DNA from: RGDT01 sp964630925
GTDB lineage: Bacteria > Planctomycetota > Planctomycetia > Gemmatales > Gemmataceae
DNA: 64,000 nt
Direction of reading: 5' to 3'
NCBI GenBank assembly: GCA_964630925.1
Contig: CAZVZK010000021.1
Location: forward strand, 1-64,000
The notes beneath the pieces are model-generated. The model made no database searches and was not told where the DNA came from. It saw only the letters and a list, made by a program, of their open reading frames with translations. Each line of letters starts with the position of its first letter. Within the stretch, counting starts at the first letter, position 1. Shown here in pieces: positions 24,540 to 32,797 of the stretch. The translations under genes were made by a program, and so were the position numbers.

Positions 24540-26081
24540 ATGATCGGCCCGGTATTCTGGCTGGAGCTGGTGCGGGCGGCGCGGCGGGCGTGGCTCGCCC
24601 GGCTGAGCCTGGGCTACTCGCTCCTCGTCGCGCTCCAGTACGGCATCTGGCTCCTGCTCACGCTCAGCATCGCCTCGCGCACGCCGAAGGGGGCCGTCCT
24701 CGGCGAGGTGATCGGCCCCGCGCTCACCCTGGCGCTGCACGTCCTCGCGTGGCAGCAATTCGGCGTGGTGCTCCTGGCCGTGCCGGCGTTCGTCGCGGGG
24801 TCGATCACCGACGAGAAGACCGCCGGCACGATGGACCATCTGCTGACCGCCCCCCTGTCGGACCGCGACATCGTCGTCGGCAAGTGGGCGGCGGCGTGCG
24901 TGCGCCTACTGTCGCTCGTGCTGCCGGCGGTGCCGCTCAGCGCCGCCGCCGCCGGGGTGCTGGGCCTGGGGCCGGGGGCGGCGTTGACGCTGTCCCTCGG
25001 CCCGATGCTGCCGTTGCCGGCCTTGGCCGCCGCGGCCCTGGCGGTGTCTGCCCTGTCGTCGCGCACGGCGACGGCGGTGGGCGTCTGTTACTCCCTCTTC
25101 CTCACGGCGGCGGGCGGCGCGTTCCTCACCGGCGACCCCTTCGGGCTCCTGCCGGGGTCGCTGATGGGCGGCTCGCTGGGGTGGGCGGCGCTGTACTGGC
25201 TGGTGCCGGTGGTGCCGCTGCTGGGGGCGGCCACGCTGATGATGCGGCCGATGTACCTCCGCCAGTCGGGCAAGGGCGGGACGCGGACCCGGGGCATCGG
25301 GCTGCCGCCGCTCGCCGGCTCGCCCGTGCGGTGGAAGGAGCGGGTTCTGGGCGGGCGTTGGCTGCCACCGTGGCTGGGGGCCGGCGGCGTGGCCGGCGCG
25401 ACGCTTGCGCTGCACGCGCTGGCCCTGTGGACGCTGGGTGGGAATGCGTGGGTAGGCGTGGTGGCGCTGGCGGTGCTGTTCGCTGTTGCGTCTGGTGTAA
25501 TGGTGGCGGTGCGGGCCGCCGTGTCGGTGTCGGGCGAGCGCGAGCAGAAGACGTGGGAGACGCTGCTGCTCATCCCGCCGACGACGGAGCAGATCCTGCG
25601 GGCCAAGCTGTGGGGCGTGATGGACGGCCTGTCGCCCTACCAGTGGGCTTACCTGATCGCGGCGGCGCCGGCGGCGTTGGTGGCGGGGCCGGGGGCTGCC
25701 GCCGCCGTCGCCGGCGTGTGGTGCGCCGGGTGGCTGGGCATGTACTTCACGGCGGCCGCGGGGGTGGAATGCTCGGTGCGCGGCGGCGGCTCCTGGCAGG
25801 CGCTGGTGCAGGCGCTGTTCGAGAGCGCGCGGACGGTGTTCGAGCGTGGCATCCTGATGGCGCCGATCGCGGGCGTGATCGGCGGGCTGGTCGGCTTCCC
25901 TGTGCTGGCGTTGGGCATGCCGATCAGCGTCCCGGTGGTGCTCGGGCTTCTTGGCGGGGTGGGGGCGTTGGCGCTGCTGCTGCTCGCCCACGCCGAGGAG
26001 CGCATCGAGCGGGCGTGCCACTGGGTGGCGCAGCACGAGCGCGTGCCGCAGGGCGGCGAGAGGTTCGTCAAGCCGGTGTGA
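24540..26081 (+). CDS. ABC-2-type membrane permease-like protein, copy 2
   Basis: 513 residues from the ATG at 24540 (a GTG at 24516 is an alternative). Same organisation as the protein encoded at 22768: two six-helix halves, each with a coupling motif (ITDEKTAGTMDHLLTAPLSD and GEREQKTWETLLLIPPTTEQ). The two proteins are moderately similar overall, so they could form a heterodimer. A tandem-word inverted repeat follows the stop. Confidence 0.75.
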   Translation: MIGPVFWLELVRAARRAWLARLSLGYSLLVALQYGIWLLLTLSIASRTPKGAVLGEVIGPALTLALHVLAWQQFGVVLLAVPAFVAGSITDEKTAGTMDHLLTAPLSDRDIVVGKWAAACVRLLSLVLPAVPLSAAAAGVLGLGPGAALTLSLGPMLPLPALAAAALAVSALSSRTATAVGVCYSLFLTAAGGAFLTGDPFGLLPGSLMGGSLGWAALYWLVPVVPLLGAATLMMRPMYLRQSGKGGTRTRGIGLPPLAGSPVRWKERVLGGRWLPPWLGAGGVAGATLALHALALWTLGGNAWVGVVALAVLFAVASGVMVAVRAAVSVSGEREQKTWETLLLIPPTTEQILRAKLWGVMDGLSPYQWAYLIAAAPAALVAGPGAAAAVAGVWCAGWLGMYFTAAAGVECSVRGGGSWQALVQALFESARTVFERGILMAPIAGVIGGLVGFPVLALGMPISVPVVLGLLGGVGALALLLLAHAEERIERACHWVAQHERVPQGGERFVKPV

Positions 26082-26099
26082 GGCGAGGCCGTGAAGAAG

Positions 26100-26246
26100 G
26101 CATACCACGAAAGACACGGAAGACACGAAAGGAAGACAAAGCAGAAAAACAGGCATCAAGAAAGAAGACGCGAGGCGGCTATTCCTCTTCTCCCTGTGGT
26201 TTCTTGTTTGCCTTCTTTCGTGTCTTCCGTGTATTTCGTGGTATGC
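26100..26246. repeat. Inverted repeat of CACGAAAGA nonamers
   Basis: The left arm 26100-26140 (ACCACGAAAGACACGGAAGA words, period 9) pairs nearly perfectly with 26207-26246 across a 66-nt loop. It lies between the permease and macrodomain genes, AT-rich against the genome background, and ends 27 nt before the macrodomain start. Confidence 0.85.
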
Positions 26247-26273
26247 TCGGCAACGACATGGGAGGGCCGAGCG

Positions 26274-26807
26274 ATGGGGCACGAGCACGACTGGCTGGTC
26301 AGGTTCAAGGTTGTCGTCGGGGACATCACGAAGGAGAAGTCCGACGCCATCGTCAACGCGGCGAACGAGAGCCTGCTCGTGGGCGGCGGCGTGGACGGGG
26401 CGATCCACCGGGCGGCGGGGCCGGCGCTGCTGGAAGAGTGCCGCACGCTGGGCGGTTGCCCGACGGGCGGGGCGAAGATCACGCGCGGGTACAAGTTGCC
26501 CGCGAGGCACGTCATCCACGCCGTCGGGCCTGTGTGGCACGGGGGCGGCCACGGCGAGGACGATCTGCTCCAGCGGTGCTACCTGAACGTCTTCGCGCTC
26601 ATGGAGGCCAACGGGCTGAAGTCGGTGTCATTCCCGGCGATCTCGTGCGGGGCCTACGGCTATCCGCTGGGGCGTGCGGCGCGGATCGCGCTGGGGGTGT
26701 GCAAGGCGTACCTGGAGCGTGACGAGTCGGCGTCGGTGCGCGTGGTGGCCTTCACGGATGAGGTGTACGAGGCGTACCGCGACGCGATCCAGGAGATGTT
26801 TGAGTAG
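26274..26807 (+). CDS. Macrodomain protein (ADP-ribose binding/hydrolysing)
   Basis: A 177-residue stand-alone macrodomain. Hallmarks are VVGDITKEKSDAIVNAANESLLVGGGVDGAIHRAAG at the start (ADP-ribose contacts Asp, Asn-Ala-Ala-Asn, Gly-Gly-Gly-Val-Asp), AKITRGYKLPARHVIHAVGPVW, and FPAISCGAYGYPLGRAARIA. Known relatives (YmdB/MacroD type) bind ADP-ribose, remove it from proteins, or deacetylate O-acetyl-ADP-ribose. The ATG at 26274 was chosen because the frame upstream translates the repeat. Its stop codon lies in the left edge of the next inverted repeat. Confidence 0.9.
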   Translation: MGHEHDWLVRFKVVVGDITKEKSDAIVNAANESLLVGGGVDGAIHRAAGPALLEECRTLGGCPTGGAKITRGYKLPARHVIHAVGPVWHGGGHGEDDLLQRCYLNVFALMEANGLKSVSFPAISCGAYGYPLGRAARIALGVCKAYLERDESASVRVVAFTDEVYEAYRDAIQEMFE

Positions 26808-26938
26808 TTGGCAGCCAGTCAACAGCCGTGAACAGCCGTTAGCAGCCAGTTAAGCAAGACCAGCCGGCCCACCCATCGAGGGGAGGCCGGCTGTTGGTCT
26901 TCAACTGGCTGTTGACGGCTGTTGACTGGCTGTCAACT
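26806..26938. repeat. Inverted repeat of CAGCCGTTAG-type decamers spanning two stop codons
   Basis: The left arm (26806-26870, words such as CAGCCAGTCAA and CAGCCGTGAA, period about 10) pairs with the right arm 26886-26938. It occupies the whole convergent gap between the macrodomain and Hsp20 genes and includes part or all of both stop codons. It is a likely bidirectional terminator. Confidence 0.85.
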
Positions 26939-27319
26939 CTTCAACGCGATCCGCCGCGGCTGGGCGGCCTCCGCACGCGGCAGGTGGATCGACAGCACGC
27001 CGTCCTTCAGGTCCGCCGTGATCCTGTCCGCCGCCACCTCCTGGCTGATGAGGAATGCCCGGTAGAACGTCCCGCCGCCGCCGAACTCACGCAGCAGCCC
27101 CCGGCCCTTGACCTCGCGCGGCGTCCGCTCGGCCTTCACCGCCAACTCGCCACGCTCGAAGTGGATGTCCACCGCGTCGGCCTTCACGCCGGGCATCTCC
27201 AGCGCCAGCACCAGGCCGTCCGCCTTCTCCATGATGTCCACGCTCGGCGTCCAGACCTCGCCCTTGGGTGCCGGCTTCGTCGCCCGCGCGTCGTGCCCGT
27301 TCGTCTTCGTATCGGTCAT
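26933..27319 (-). CDS. Hsp20/alpha-crystallin family small heat-shock protein (copy 2)
   Basis: A 128-residue holdase chaperone. The alpha-crystallin domain spans about residues 25-120: WTPSVDIMEKADGLVLALEMPGVKADAVDI, then GELAVKAER, and the core signature LKDGVLSIHLPRAEA. The C-terminal RRIALK tail carries an I-x-I/L-like anchor. It follows a second Hsp20 gene by 35 nt on the same strand, so the pair is probably one heat-responsive operon. No CIRCE element was seen upstream of the pair. Confidence 0.9.
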   Translation of the reverse strand: MTDTKTNGHDARATKPAPKGEVWTPSVDIMEKADGLVLALEMPGVKADAVDIHFERGELAVKAERTPREVKGRGLLREFGGGGTFYRAFLISQEVAADRITADLKDGVLSIHLPRAEAAQPRRIALKS

Positions 27320-27354
27320 GGGTATGCCTCCCGTTGATGGATGGGATGAATGGA

Positions 27355-27780
27355 TCAGTTGGCCTTCACGGCGATGCGGCGCGGGCGGGCCTCCTCGGCC
27401 TTGGGCAGCGTCAGCGTCAGCACGCCGTCCGCGAGGCTGGCCTCCACCTTGTCGGCGTCCACCGGGGCCGGCAGCTTGATGGTGCGCTGGAACGCCCCCT
27501 GGCCACGCTCGCGGCGGTGCCAGCGGCAGTCGCCGTCGCACACGGCACGCTCCGCCGACAGGGTGACGCGGTCGCGGTGCGTCACCTCGACGTTGATCTG
27601 CTCGCGGGTCAGGCCCGGCACCTCGGCCTCGATGTGGAAGGCGTCGGCCTCCTCCCACACGTTCAGCGGCGGGCTCGGCTCGCCCAGTGCCAGCCGGCGC
27701 GGCAGGTCCTCGAACAGCCGGTCAAAGCTCTCCCACAGGTCCGGCAGAAGGCGCGAAGTCGTCACGGCTATCTCCTCCAT
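27355..27780 (-). CDS. Hsp20/alpha-crystallin family small heat-shock protein (copy 1)
   Basis: 141 residues. The N-terminal arm (LLPDLWESFDRLFEDLPRR) precedes an alpha-crystallin domain (NVWEEADAFHIEAEVPGLTREQINVEV, then LADGVLTLTLPKAEEARPRRIAVKAN with the C-terminal I-x-V anchor). A Cys pair with basic residues in the middle (AVCDGDCRWHRRERG) is unusual and could bind metal or be redox-sensitive. First gene of the Hsp20 pair. The 241-bp divergent gap upstream has no CIRCE or ROSE-like element that I can recognise; a CAAGATCTTG palindrome is at 27880-27889. Confidence 0.9.
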   Translation of the reverse strand: MEEIAVTTSRLLPDLWESFDRLFEDLPRRLALGEPSPPLNVWEEADAFHIEAEVPGLTREQINVEVTHRDRVTLSAERAVCDGDCRWHRRERGQGAFQRTIKLPAPVDADKVEASLADGVLTLTLPKAEEARPRRIAVKAN

Positions 27781-28021
27781 CGTTCGTCTTGTTTTGTCTC
27801 ACCGCCGATGGGTTATTGCGGTTGACTCGAACAAATGCAACAGCCGTGCCAGTCCCTCTCGCGGACACCATTGGCGTCGCAAGATCTTGACAAAAAAAGA
27901 CTTGCATCGCCGACGCCTCCCGGAGGCACGTCCGACAGCGGGTGTCACGATGGCAGACGCGGCGGACGCGGGCGGGCCGGCATGTATTGTGATCCGGGGC
28001 CGCCCGCGGAGAGTGTGACGC

Positions 28022-29314
28022 ATGGCGAACCTGACCCCGCCCGGCGAGGAGGGCCTGCCGCCGGGCCTCCTCCTCCTGGCCGGCCTCGGCGTGCTGGGCG
28101 TGACGTTCCTGTGGAACGGCGCCGACCCGGAGGCCGCCCCGGCCTGGCGCGCCGGGGCCATCGCCGCCGGCCTCCTCCTCGTCGGCATCGCCCTGTGGAG
28201 GCAGCTCCCGCCCATGCTGGCCGACACCGAGTCGCGCCTCGCGGCGGCGGGCCTTTGGGCGCTGGGGGTGGCGTCCTGCGTCGTCGCCCACATGGCCCTG
28301 CCGGCGTCGTGGGATTCGCTCGGCGTGCCGCTCCGCCTGCTGGGGTTGGCCGCGTCGGCCGCCGCCCTCCTGACCGCCGTGCCGCCAGCCCTGCGGCACG
28401 GGCTCATCAGCCTGATGGTCGTGGCCCATTTCTCGGCCATCTTCTGCGCCATCACCGTCGTGCCTCCGCCGGGGGGGCCGCCGCCGTTCCTGTCGGCGCG
28501 GGCTTACGTCCACTGGTTCCACCCGTACCTGTCCGCGCTGAACCTGACCAACGGCTACCACTTCTACGCGCCCGAGCCCGGCCCCTGCGCCGTCACCTTC
28601 TTCCGCGTCTGCTGGGCCGACGGGGCGGTGCGGTGGACGCGCATCCCCGACCACGCCGCGATGCGTGACCACCTGGAGCGCCGCCGGCACGGGGCGCTGG
28701 CGACCATCCTCACGCAGACCGGTCCGCCCCCCCCCATGTGGACGCAGGAATTGATTGACCGCCGCATCCAGACGGGGGAGAAGCACACCCCGCCGATCCC
28801 GCCCGCCGACGGGCCGATGCCGCCCCAGTACCGCGAGCCGACGGCCGCCGGCAGGATGCTGCTTTCGAGCTTCGTGCGCCGCGTGGCGCGGCAGACGCCT
28901 CACCCGGCGGGCGGGGATGCCGCCGTCGAGTCGGTGAAGGTGTACGTCTCCGAGTATTTCAGCCCGCCGGTGGAGCACTTCCACGCCGGGGGCGGCCCCA
29001 TCGAACCGACGATGTACGCCGCGTACTACATGGGCACCTACGGGCCCGAGGGCGGCCTCAAGGACCCCGTCGGCGTGGAGTGGGAGCTGGGGCCGGACAA
29101 TCAGCCGCGCCCCAAGCGGGGCAAGGACGGCAAGGTCGTCGTCGTGCAGGACCCCTTCCTTTTCTGGCGTCTACCGATCATGCGGGTGGACGACGATCGT
29201 CCGCCACCCGACCCCGAGGCCCCCCCGCCGGCGAAGCCCGCCAAGTGGAGCGGGCGCGGGCGTCTGGTGAACTGCGTGCTGATCCACGCCGGCGACAGGG
29301 AGGGCATGCCGTGA
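28022..29314 (+). CDS. Membrane protein partner of the HTTM gene
   Basis: 430 residues. Five or six transmembrane helices occupy the first 155 residues; the remaining 270 residues form a soluble domain beginning at the motif WFHPYLSALNLTNGYHFYAPEPG, with FRVCWADG, VKVYVSEYFSPP and a proline-rich tail. No known catalytic motif. The stop overlaps the start of the HTTM gene (GTGA), so the two are translated together. Genes of this kind sit beside HTTM genes in other planctomycetes as far as I recall, which suggests a membrane complex. A nine-C run at 28727 is a possible slippage site. Confidence 0.7.
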   Translation: MANLTPPGEEGLPPGLLLLAGLGVLGVTFLWNGADPEAAPAWRAGAIAAGLLLVGIALWRQLPPMLADTESRLAAAGLWALGVASCVVAHMALPASWDSLGVPLRLLGLAASAAALLTAVPPALRHGLISLMVVAHFSAIFCAITVVPPPGGPPPFLSARAYVHWFHPYLSALNLTNGYHFYAPEPGPCAVTFFRVCWADGAVRWTRIPDHAAMRDHLERRRHGALATILTQTGPPPPMWTQELIDRRIQTGEKHTPPIPPADGPMPPQYREPTAAGRMLLSSFVRRVARQTPHPAGGDAAVESVKVYVSEYFSPPVEHFHAGGGPIEPTMYAAYYMGTYGPEGGLKDPVGVEWELGPDNQPRPKRGKDGKVVVVQDPFLFWRLPIMRVDDDRPPPDPEAPPPAKPAKWSGRGRLVNCVLIHAGDREGMP

Positions 29315-30450
29315 TCGGCTTCCTCTCGCGCCTGTGGACACTCATCGCCGCCCTCGCCGCGGCTTTGGGCCGCGAGGCGGCGGCCATCGCCGGCGTCGTG
29401 GTCTCGGCGTGGTCGCGCTTCTGGTTCACGCCGGCGGACCCTCTGCCGCTCGGCGTGATCCGCGCCGGCACGGGCCTCGTGCTGGTGTGGCTGATCCTGG
29501 CCACGACGCCGCTGTTGCCGGCGTTCTACGGCCCCGACGCCTGGGTCGATCAGGAGACGGCCAACGCCCTGCGGCTAGAGACGCCGCACCTGCCGCCGCC
29601 CGAAGCATGGGAGCCCCCGCCGGAGCCGCCCGTCTTCCACCCCGAGCTGCGTGGCGACCCGGCCAGCCAGCAGTACGCCGCCCGCTGGGGCCTGCACCCC
29701 GCCCACGTTCACAGCCGGGGGGTGCCGCTGTTCTCCCCCTTCTTCCACCTCAAGTCGCCGCTTGGCATCTACGGCTTCCACTGCCTCGCACTGCTCGTCG
29801 CGGTGCTGTTCCTGCTGGGCCTCGGCGGCCGGCTGACGTGCGTGCTGGCGTGGGCCGTCGCCCTGTGCTACCTCCACCGCGTGCAGGCGGCCCTGTTCGG
29901 TATGGACACCATCCTCGCCGTGCTGCTGCTGTACCTGGCCATCGGCCCCTCGACGGCGCGCCTGTCGCTGGACCGCCGCCTCGGCCTGGCCGCCCCGCCG
30001 GCCGCGACGGAGTCGTCGGGCGTGGCGCTGCGTCTGATGCAGGTGCATTTCGCCTTCATCTATCTGGCCAGCGGCCTGAGCAAGCTCCAGGGCGAGGCGT
30101 GGTGGAGGGGGACGGCTTTGTGGCAGGCGTTGAGCAACGGCGAATTCACGCCGAGGGTCGCGCTCTACTGGGACATGCTGCGGCTGCTGACGCAAGACCG
30201 GCTGACCTACGAGGTCTTCAACAGCGTCGGCGGCAGCGTGTTCACACTCCTCCTGGAGATCGGCCTGCCGTTCCTGATCTGGCTGCCGCGCTGGCGCCCG
30301 GTGTGCGTGATCGGGGCGGTGATGCTGCACGTCGGCATCGCCCTGACAATGGGCCTGACCTCGTTCAGCGTGCTGATGATCCTGCTGCTGGCGTCGTTCA
30401 TCCCGCCGGAGGCGTGGAAGAAAGGGATTCGGAGAAGGGATGAGGGATGA
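29311..30450 (+). CDS. HTTM-domain membrane protein (vitamin K-dependent carboxylase-like)
   Basis: 379 residues from the GTG overlapping the upstream stop. Multiple transmembrane helices with features of the HTTM (horizontally transferred transmembrane) domain: PLPLGVIRAGTGLVLVW near the start, the YGFHCLALLVAVLFLLGLGGR helix, and MQVHFAFIYLASGLSKLQGEAWWRGTALWQAL, which is the most diagnostic segment. HTTM proteins are related to the membrane part of gamma-glutamyl carboxylase, but most bacterial members are uncharacterised. The last codons and the stop lie inside the left arm of a perfect inverted repeat, so its C-terminus (RRRDEG) is repeat-encoded. Confidence 0.8.
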   Translation: MIGFLSRLWTLIAALAAALGREAAAIAGVVVSAWSRFWFTPADPLPLGVIRAGTGLVLVWLILATTPLLPAFYGPDAWVDQETANALRLETPHLPPPEAWEPPPEPPVFHPELRGDPASQQYAARWGLHPAHVHSRGVPLFSPFFHLKSPLGIYGFHCLALLVAVLFLLGLGGRLTCVLAWAVALCYLHRVQAALFGMDTILAVLLLYLAIGPSTARLSLDRRLGLAAPPAATESSGVALRLMQVHFAFIYLASGLSKLQGEAWWRGTALWQALSNGEFTPRVALYWDMLRLLTQDRLTYEVFNSVGGSVFTLLLEIGLPFLIWLPRWRPVCVIGAVMLHVGIALTMGLTSFSVLMILLLASFIPPEAWKKGIRRRDEG

Positions 30451-30509
30451 GGGATGAAAGAACAGCCGGGGCCGCTGCTTCCTTTCATCCCTCATCCCTC
30501 ATCCCTTCT
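30433..30509. repeat. Perfect 28-bp inverted repeat of GGGATGA heptamers
   Basis: 30433-30460 and 30482-30509 are exact complements with a 21-nt loop. The arms contain three GGGATGA units. The HTTM stop codon is within the left arm, and the right arm abuts the -35 of the next promoter. Confidence 0.9.
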
Positions 30510-30536
30510 TGAAAGTGGCCCCTCCCCGGCCATACT
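30509..30536 (+). promoter_or_regulatory. Promoter TTGAAA-N16-CATACT for the Gfo/Idh/MocA gene
   Basis: -35 at 30509-30514 and -10 at 30531-30536, 41 nt before the ATG. Both hexamers match at four or five positions. It begins at the edge of the hairpin repeat. Confidence 0.45.
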
Positions 30537-30576
30537 GACCCTATCCGCCTTCCACTCTCCGAGGAGCGACCTTGCC

Positions 30577-31866
30577 ATGACGCAGAGCAACGACACGACG
30601 CGCCGTGACTTCCTCCAGACCGCCGGCACCGCCGCGGCCGCCGCCACGCTCTTCGCCGGCGGCGCCTACGCCGGCGGCAGCGACGAGATGCGCGTCGGCA
30701 TCATCGGCTGCGGCGGGCGCGGCACCGGCGCCGGCCACGACGTGCTGCGCGCCGCGGAGGGCGTCAGGATCGTCGCCCTCGGCGACGCCTTCGAGGACCG
30801 CCTCAACAGCTGCAAGCGCTTCCTCACCGACACCGCCAAGGAGGACAAGGACGTCAAGAAGGGCAACTCCGTGGACGTGGACGGGCGGTGCTTCTTCGGC
30901 CTCGACGCCTACAAGAGCGTCCTCGCGTCGGGCGCCAACTACATCATCCTGGCCACGCCCCCCGGCTTCCGCCACCTGCACATCGACGCCGCCGTCAAGG
31001 CCGGCAAGAACGTCTTCACCGAGAAGCCCGTGGCCGTTGACGGCCCCGGCTTCCGCCTGGTGATGGAGGCCTACGAGTCGTCGCTGAAGAAGAAGCTGGG
31101 CGTCGGCGCCGGCACGCAGCGCCGCCACCAGTCCGGCTACCTGGAGGTGATGAAGCGCGTCCACGGCGGCGAGATCGGCGACTTCGCCGGCGGGGCCTGC
31201 TACTGGATGCAGGGCATCCTGTGGCGCAACCCGCGGCAGAAGGGCTGGACCGACCTCCAGTACCAGATGCGCAACTGGTACAACTTCACCTGGCTGTGCG
31301 GCGACCACATCGTCGAGCAGCACGTCCACAACATCGACGTGCTGAACTGGGCCGCCCAGGCCCACCCCACCCGCGCCATCGGCACCGGCTACCGCACGCG
31401 CACCGACCCGGACTACGGCCACATCTTCGACTTCTTCGCCGTCGACTACATCTACCCTAACGGCGCGCACGTCGCCAGCATCTGCCGGCAGATCTCCGGC
31501 TGCCACGACAGCGTCTCGGAGGAGGTCAACGGCACCAAGGGCAACGCCCGCACGCGCGACCGCAACCGCTACGACGTGAACGGCAAGCAGGTGTTCAACC
31601 CGCGCAAGGACAACAAGCCGTACATCCAGGAGCACACCGACCTGATCGAGTCGATCCGTAAGGGCGAGCCGATCAACGAGCTGAAGAACGTGGCCGAGTC
31701 CACGCTGACGGCGATCATGGGCCGCATGTCGGCGTACACCGGCAAGGAGATCACCTGGGACATGGCGAAGGACAGCAAGCAGGTCCTGATGCCGGACGAC
31801 CTGGCGTGGGACATGAAGCTGCCGGAGCCGCCGGTGGCGAAGCCGGGCAAGACGAAGTTCTTCTGA
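30577..31866 (+). CDS. Secreted (Tat) Gfo/Idh/MocA-family oxidoreductase
   Basis: 429 residues. A twin-arginine signal (TTRRDFLQTAGTAAAAATLF, then AYAGG) directs folded export. The Rossmann fold follows at once (VGIIGCGGRGTGAGHDVLRAA), then the EKP catalytic motif (NVFTEKPVAVDG) and the C-terminal alpha/beta dimer domain. Tat-exported members of this family are greatly expanded in planctomycetes and probably act on sugars or cyclitols with a bound NAD(P) cofactor. The specific substrate is unknown. The chosen start has GAGGAG upstream; the longer frame covers the repeat. Confidence 0.9.
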   Translation: MTQSNDTTRRDFLQTAGTAAAAATLFAGGAYAGGSDEMRVGIIGCGGRGTGAGHDVLRAAEGVRIVALGDAFEDRLNSCKRFLTDTAKEDKDVKKGNSVDVDGRCFFGLDAYKSVLASGANYIILATPPGFRHLHIDAAVKAGKNVFTEKPVAVDGPGFRLVMEAYESSLKKKLGVGAGTQRRHQSGYLEVMKRVHGGEIGDFAGGACYWMQGILWRNPRQKGWTDLQYQMRNWYNFTWLCGDHIVEQHVHNIDVLNWAAQAHPTRAIGTGYRTRTDPDYGHIFDFFAVDYIYPNGAHVASICRQISGCHDSVSEEVNGTKGNARTRDRNRYDVNGKQVFNPRKDNKPYIQEHTDLIESIRKGEPINELKNVAESTLTAIMGRMSAYTGKEITWDMAKDSKQVLMPDDLAWDMKLPEPPVAKPGKTKFF

Positions 31867-31946
31867 GAGCGGCGGGTCAGGCGAGCGGGCCCCGTCAGGG
31901 GCCCGAGTCTGAGCGCCCGAGTGACGCCCACGCGCAGGAGGCCGAC

Positions 31947-32780
31947 ATGCCGTCGCCGTTCCCGGGGATGGACCCCTTCGTGGAGGGGCCGGACCACTTC
32001 CCGTCCTTCCACTACCTCTTCATCGGTGCGGTGAACGCCGCCCTCCAGGCCAGCCTGCCGGAGCCGTATTATTGCGCCCCGGGGATCAGGGCCTACGTCG
32101 AGAGGTCCAGCCGGCAGATCGAGGGGGACACGAGCGTCCTGCGCGCGGAGGTGCCCACGCCGCGGGACCGTTCGCGCGGCGGGGCGGCCGTGGGGACGAG
32201 GCCCCGACTGGTCGTCATCCCGCTGCCACTGGTCGAGCGCCGCGAGGCGTACATCGACATCTACACACGCCGCGAGGGCAAGGAACGGCTCGTCGCGGTG
32301 ATCGAGGTCCTCAGTCCCGCCAACAAGACACCCGGCGAGAAGGGCAGGGATCTGTACCTCCGCAAGCAGGCGGAGGTCCTCGCCTCGCAGGTGCATCTGA
32401 TCGAGATCGACCTGTTGCGCGGCGGGACGCACGTCACGGCGGTCCCGGAGGCGGATCTCTTGCGGCGCGTCCCCGATTTCGACTACCACGTCTGTATCAA
32501 GCACTTCGACAGCATCGAAGAAATCGTCGTCGCCCCGATCACCTTGCCCGACCCACTTCCGACGATCCCGATCCCCCTGTTGCCCGGCGACGGCGAGACG
32601 GCGCTCGACCTCCAGGCCGCCCTGACGCGGGCCTACGAGGAGGGCCCCTTCCAGTACCGCATCGAGTACGCCGGCCCGGTGCCCGCGCCGGCGTTGTCGC
32701 CCGAACAGGGGGCGTGGCTCGACGCCCTGCTGATCGAGAAGGGCCTGCGCCCCAGGCCAACCGTCACACCACACGCCTGA
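31947..32780 (+). CDS. DUF4058 protein, copy 1 of a tandem pair
   Basis: 277 residues with the DUF4058 opening MPSPFPGMDPFVEG and the core YIDIYTRREGKERLVAVIEVLSPANKTPGEKG, which resembles a PD-(D/E)xK-like or Uma2-like acidic core (E-V-L-S-P). AGGAGG at 31936 precedes the ATG. It is followed 17 nt later by a paralogue whose first 42 bases, including the ribosome-binding site, are identical (31934-31975 and 32785-32826). A GGGCCCC hairpin (31887-31904) lies upstream. Function unknown; the family is concentrated in planctomycetes and cyanobacteria. Confidence 0.85.
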   Translation: MPSPFPGMDPFVEGPDHFPSFHYLFIGAVNAALQASLPEPYYCAPGIRAYVERSSRQIEGDTSVLRAEVPTPRDRSRGGAAVGTRPRLVVIPLPLVERREAYIDIYTRREGKERLVAVIEVLSPANKTPGEKGRDLYLRKQAEVLASQVHLIEIDLLRGGTHVTAVPEADLLRRVPDFDYHVCIKHFDSIEEIVVAPITLPDPLPTIPIPLLPGDGETALDLQAALTRAYEEGPFQYRIEYAGPVPAPALSPEQGAWLDALLIEKGLRPRPTVTPHA

Positions 32781-32797
32781 AACGGCAGGAGGCCGAC

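Noticed and set aside
27781..28021. CIRCE or ROSE-type heat-shock control upstream of the Hsp20 pair
   Set aside because: No TTAGCACTC inverted repeat and no ROSE-like U-rich/AAGC pairing were found; only a CAAGATCTTG palindrome of unknown meaning.
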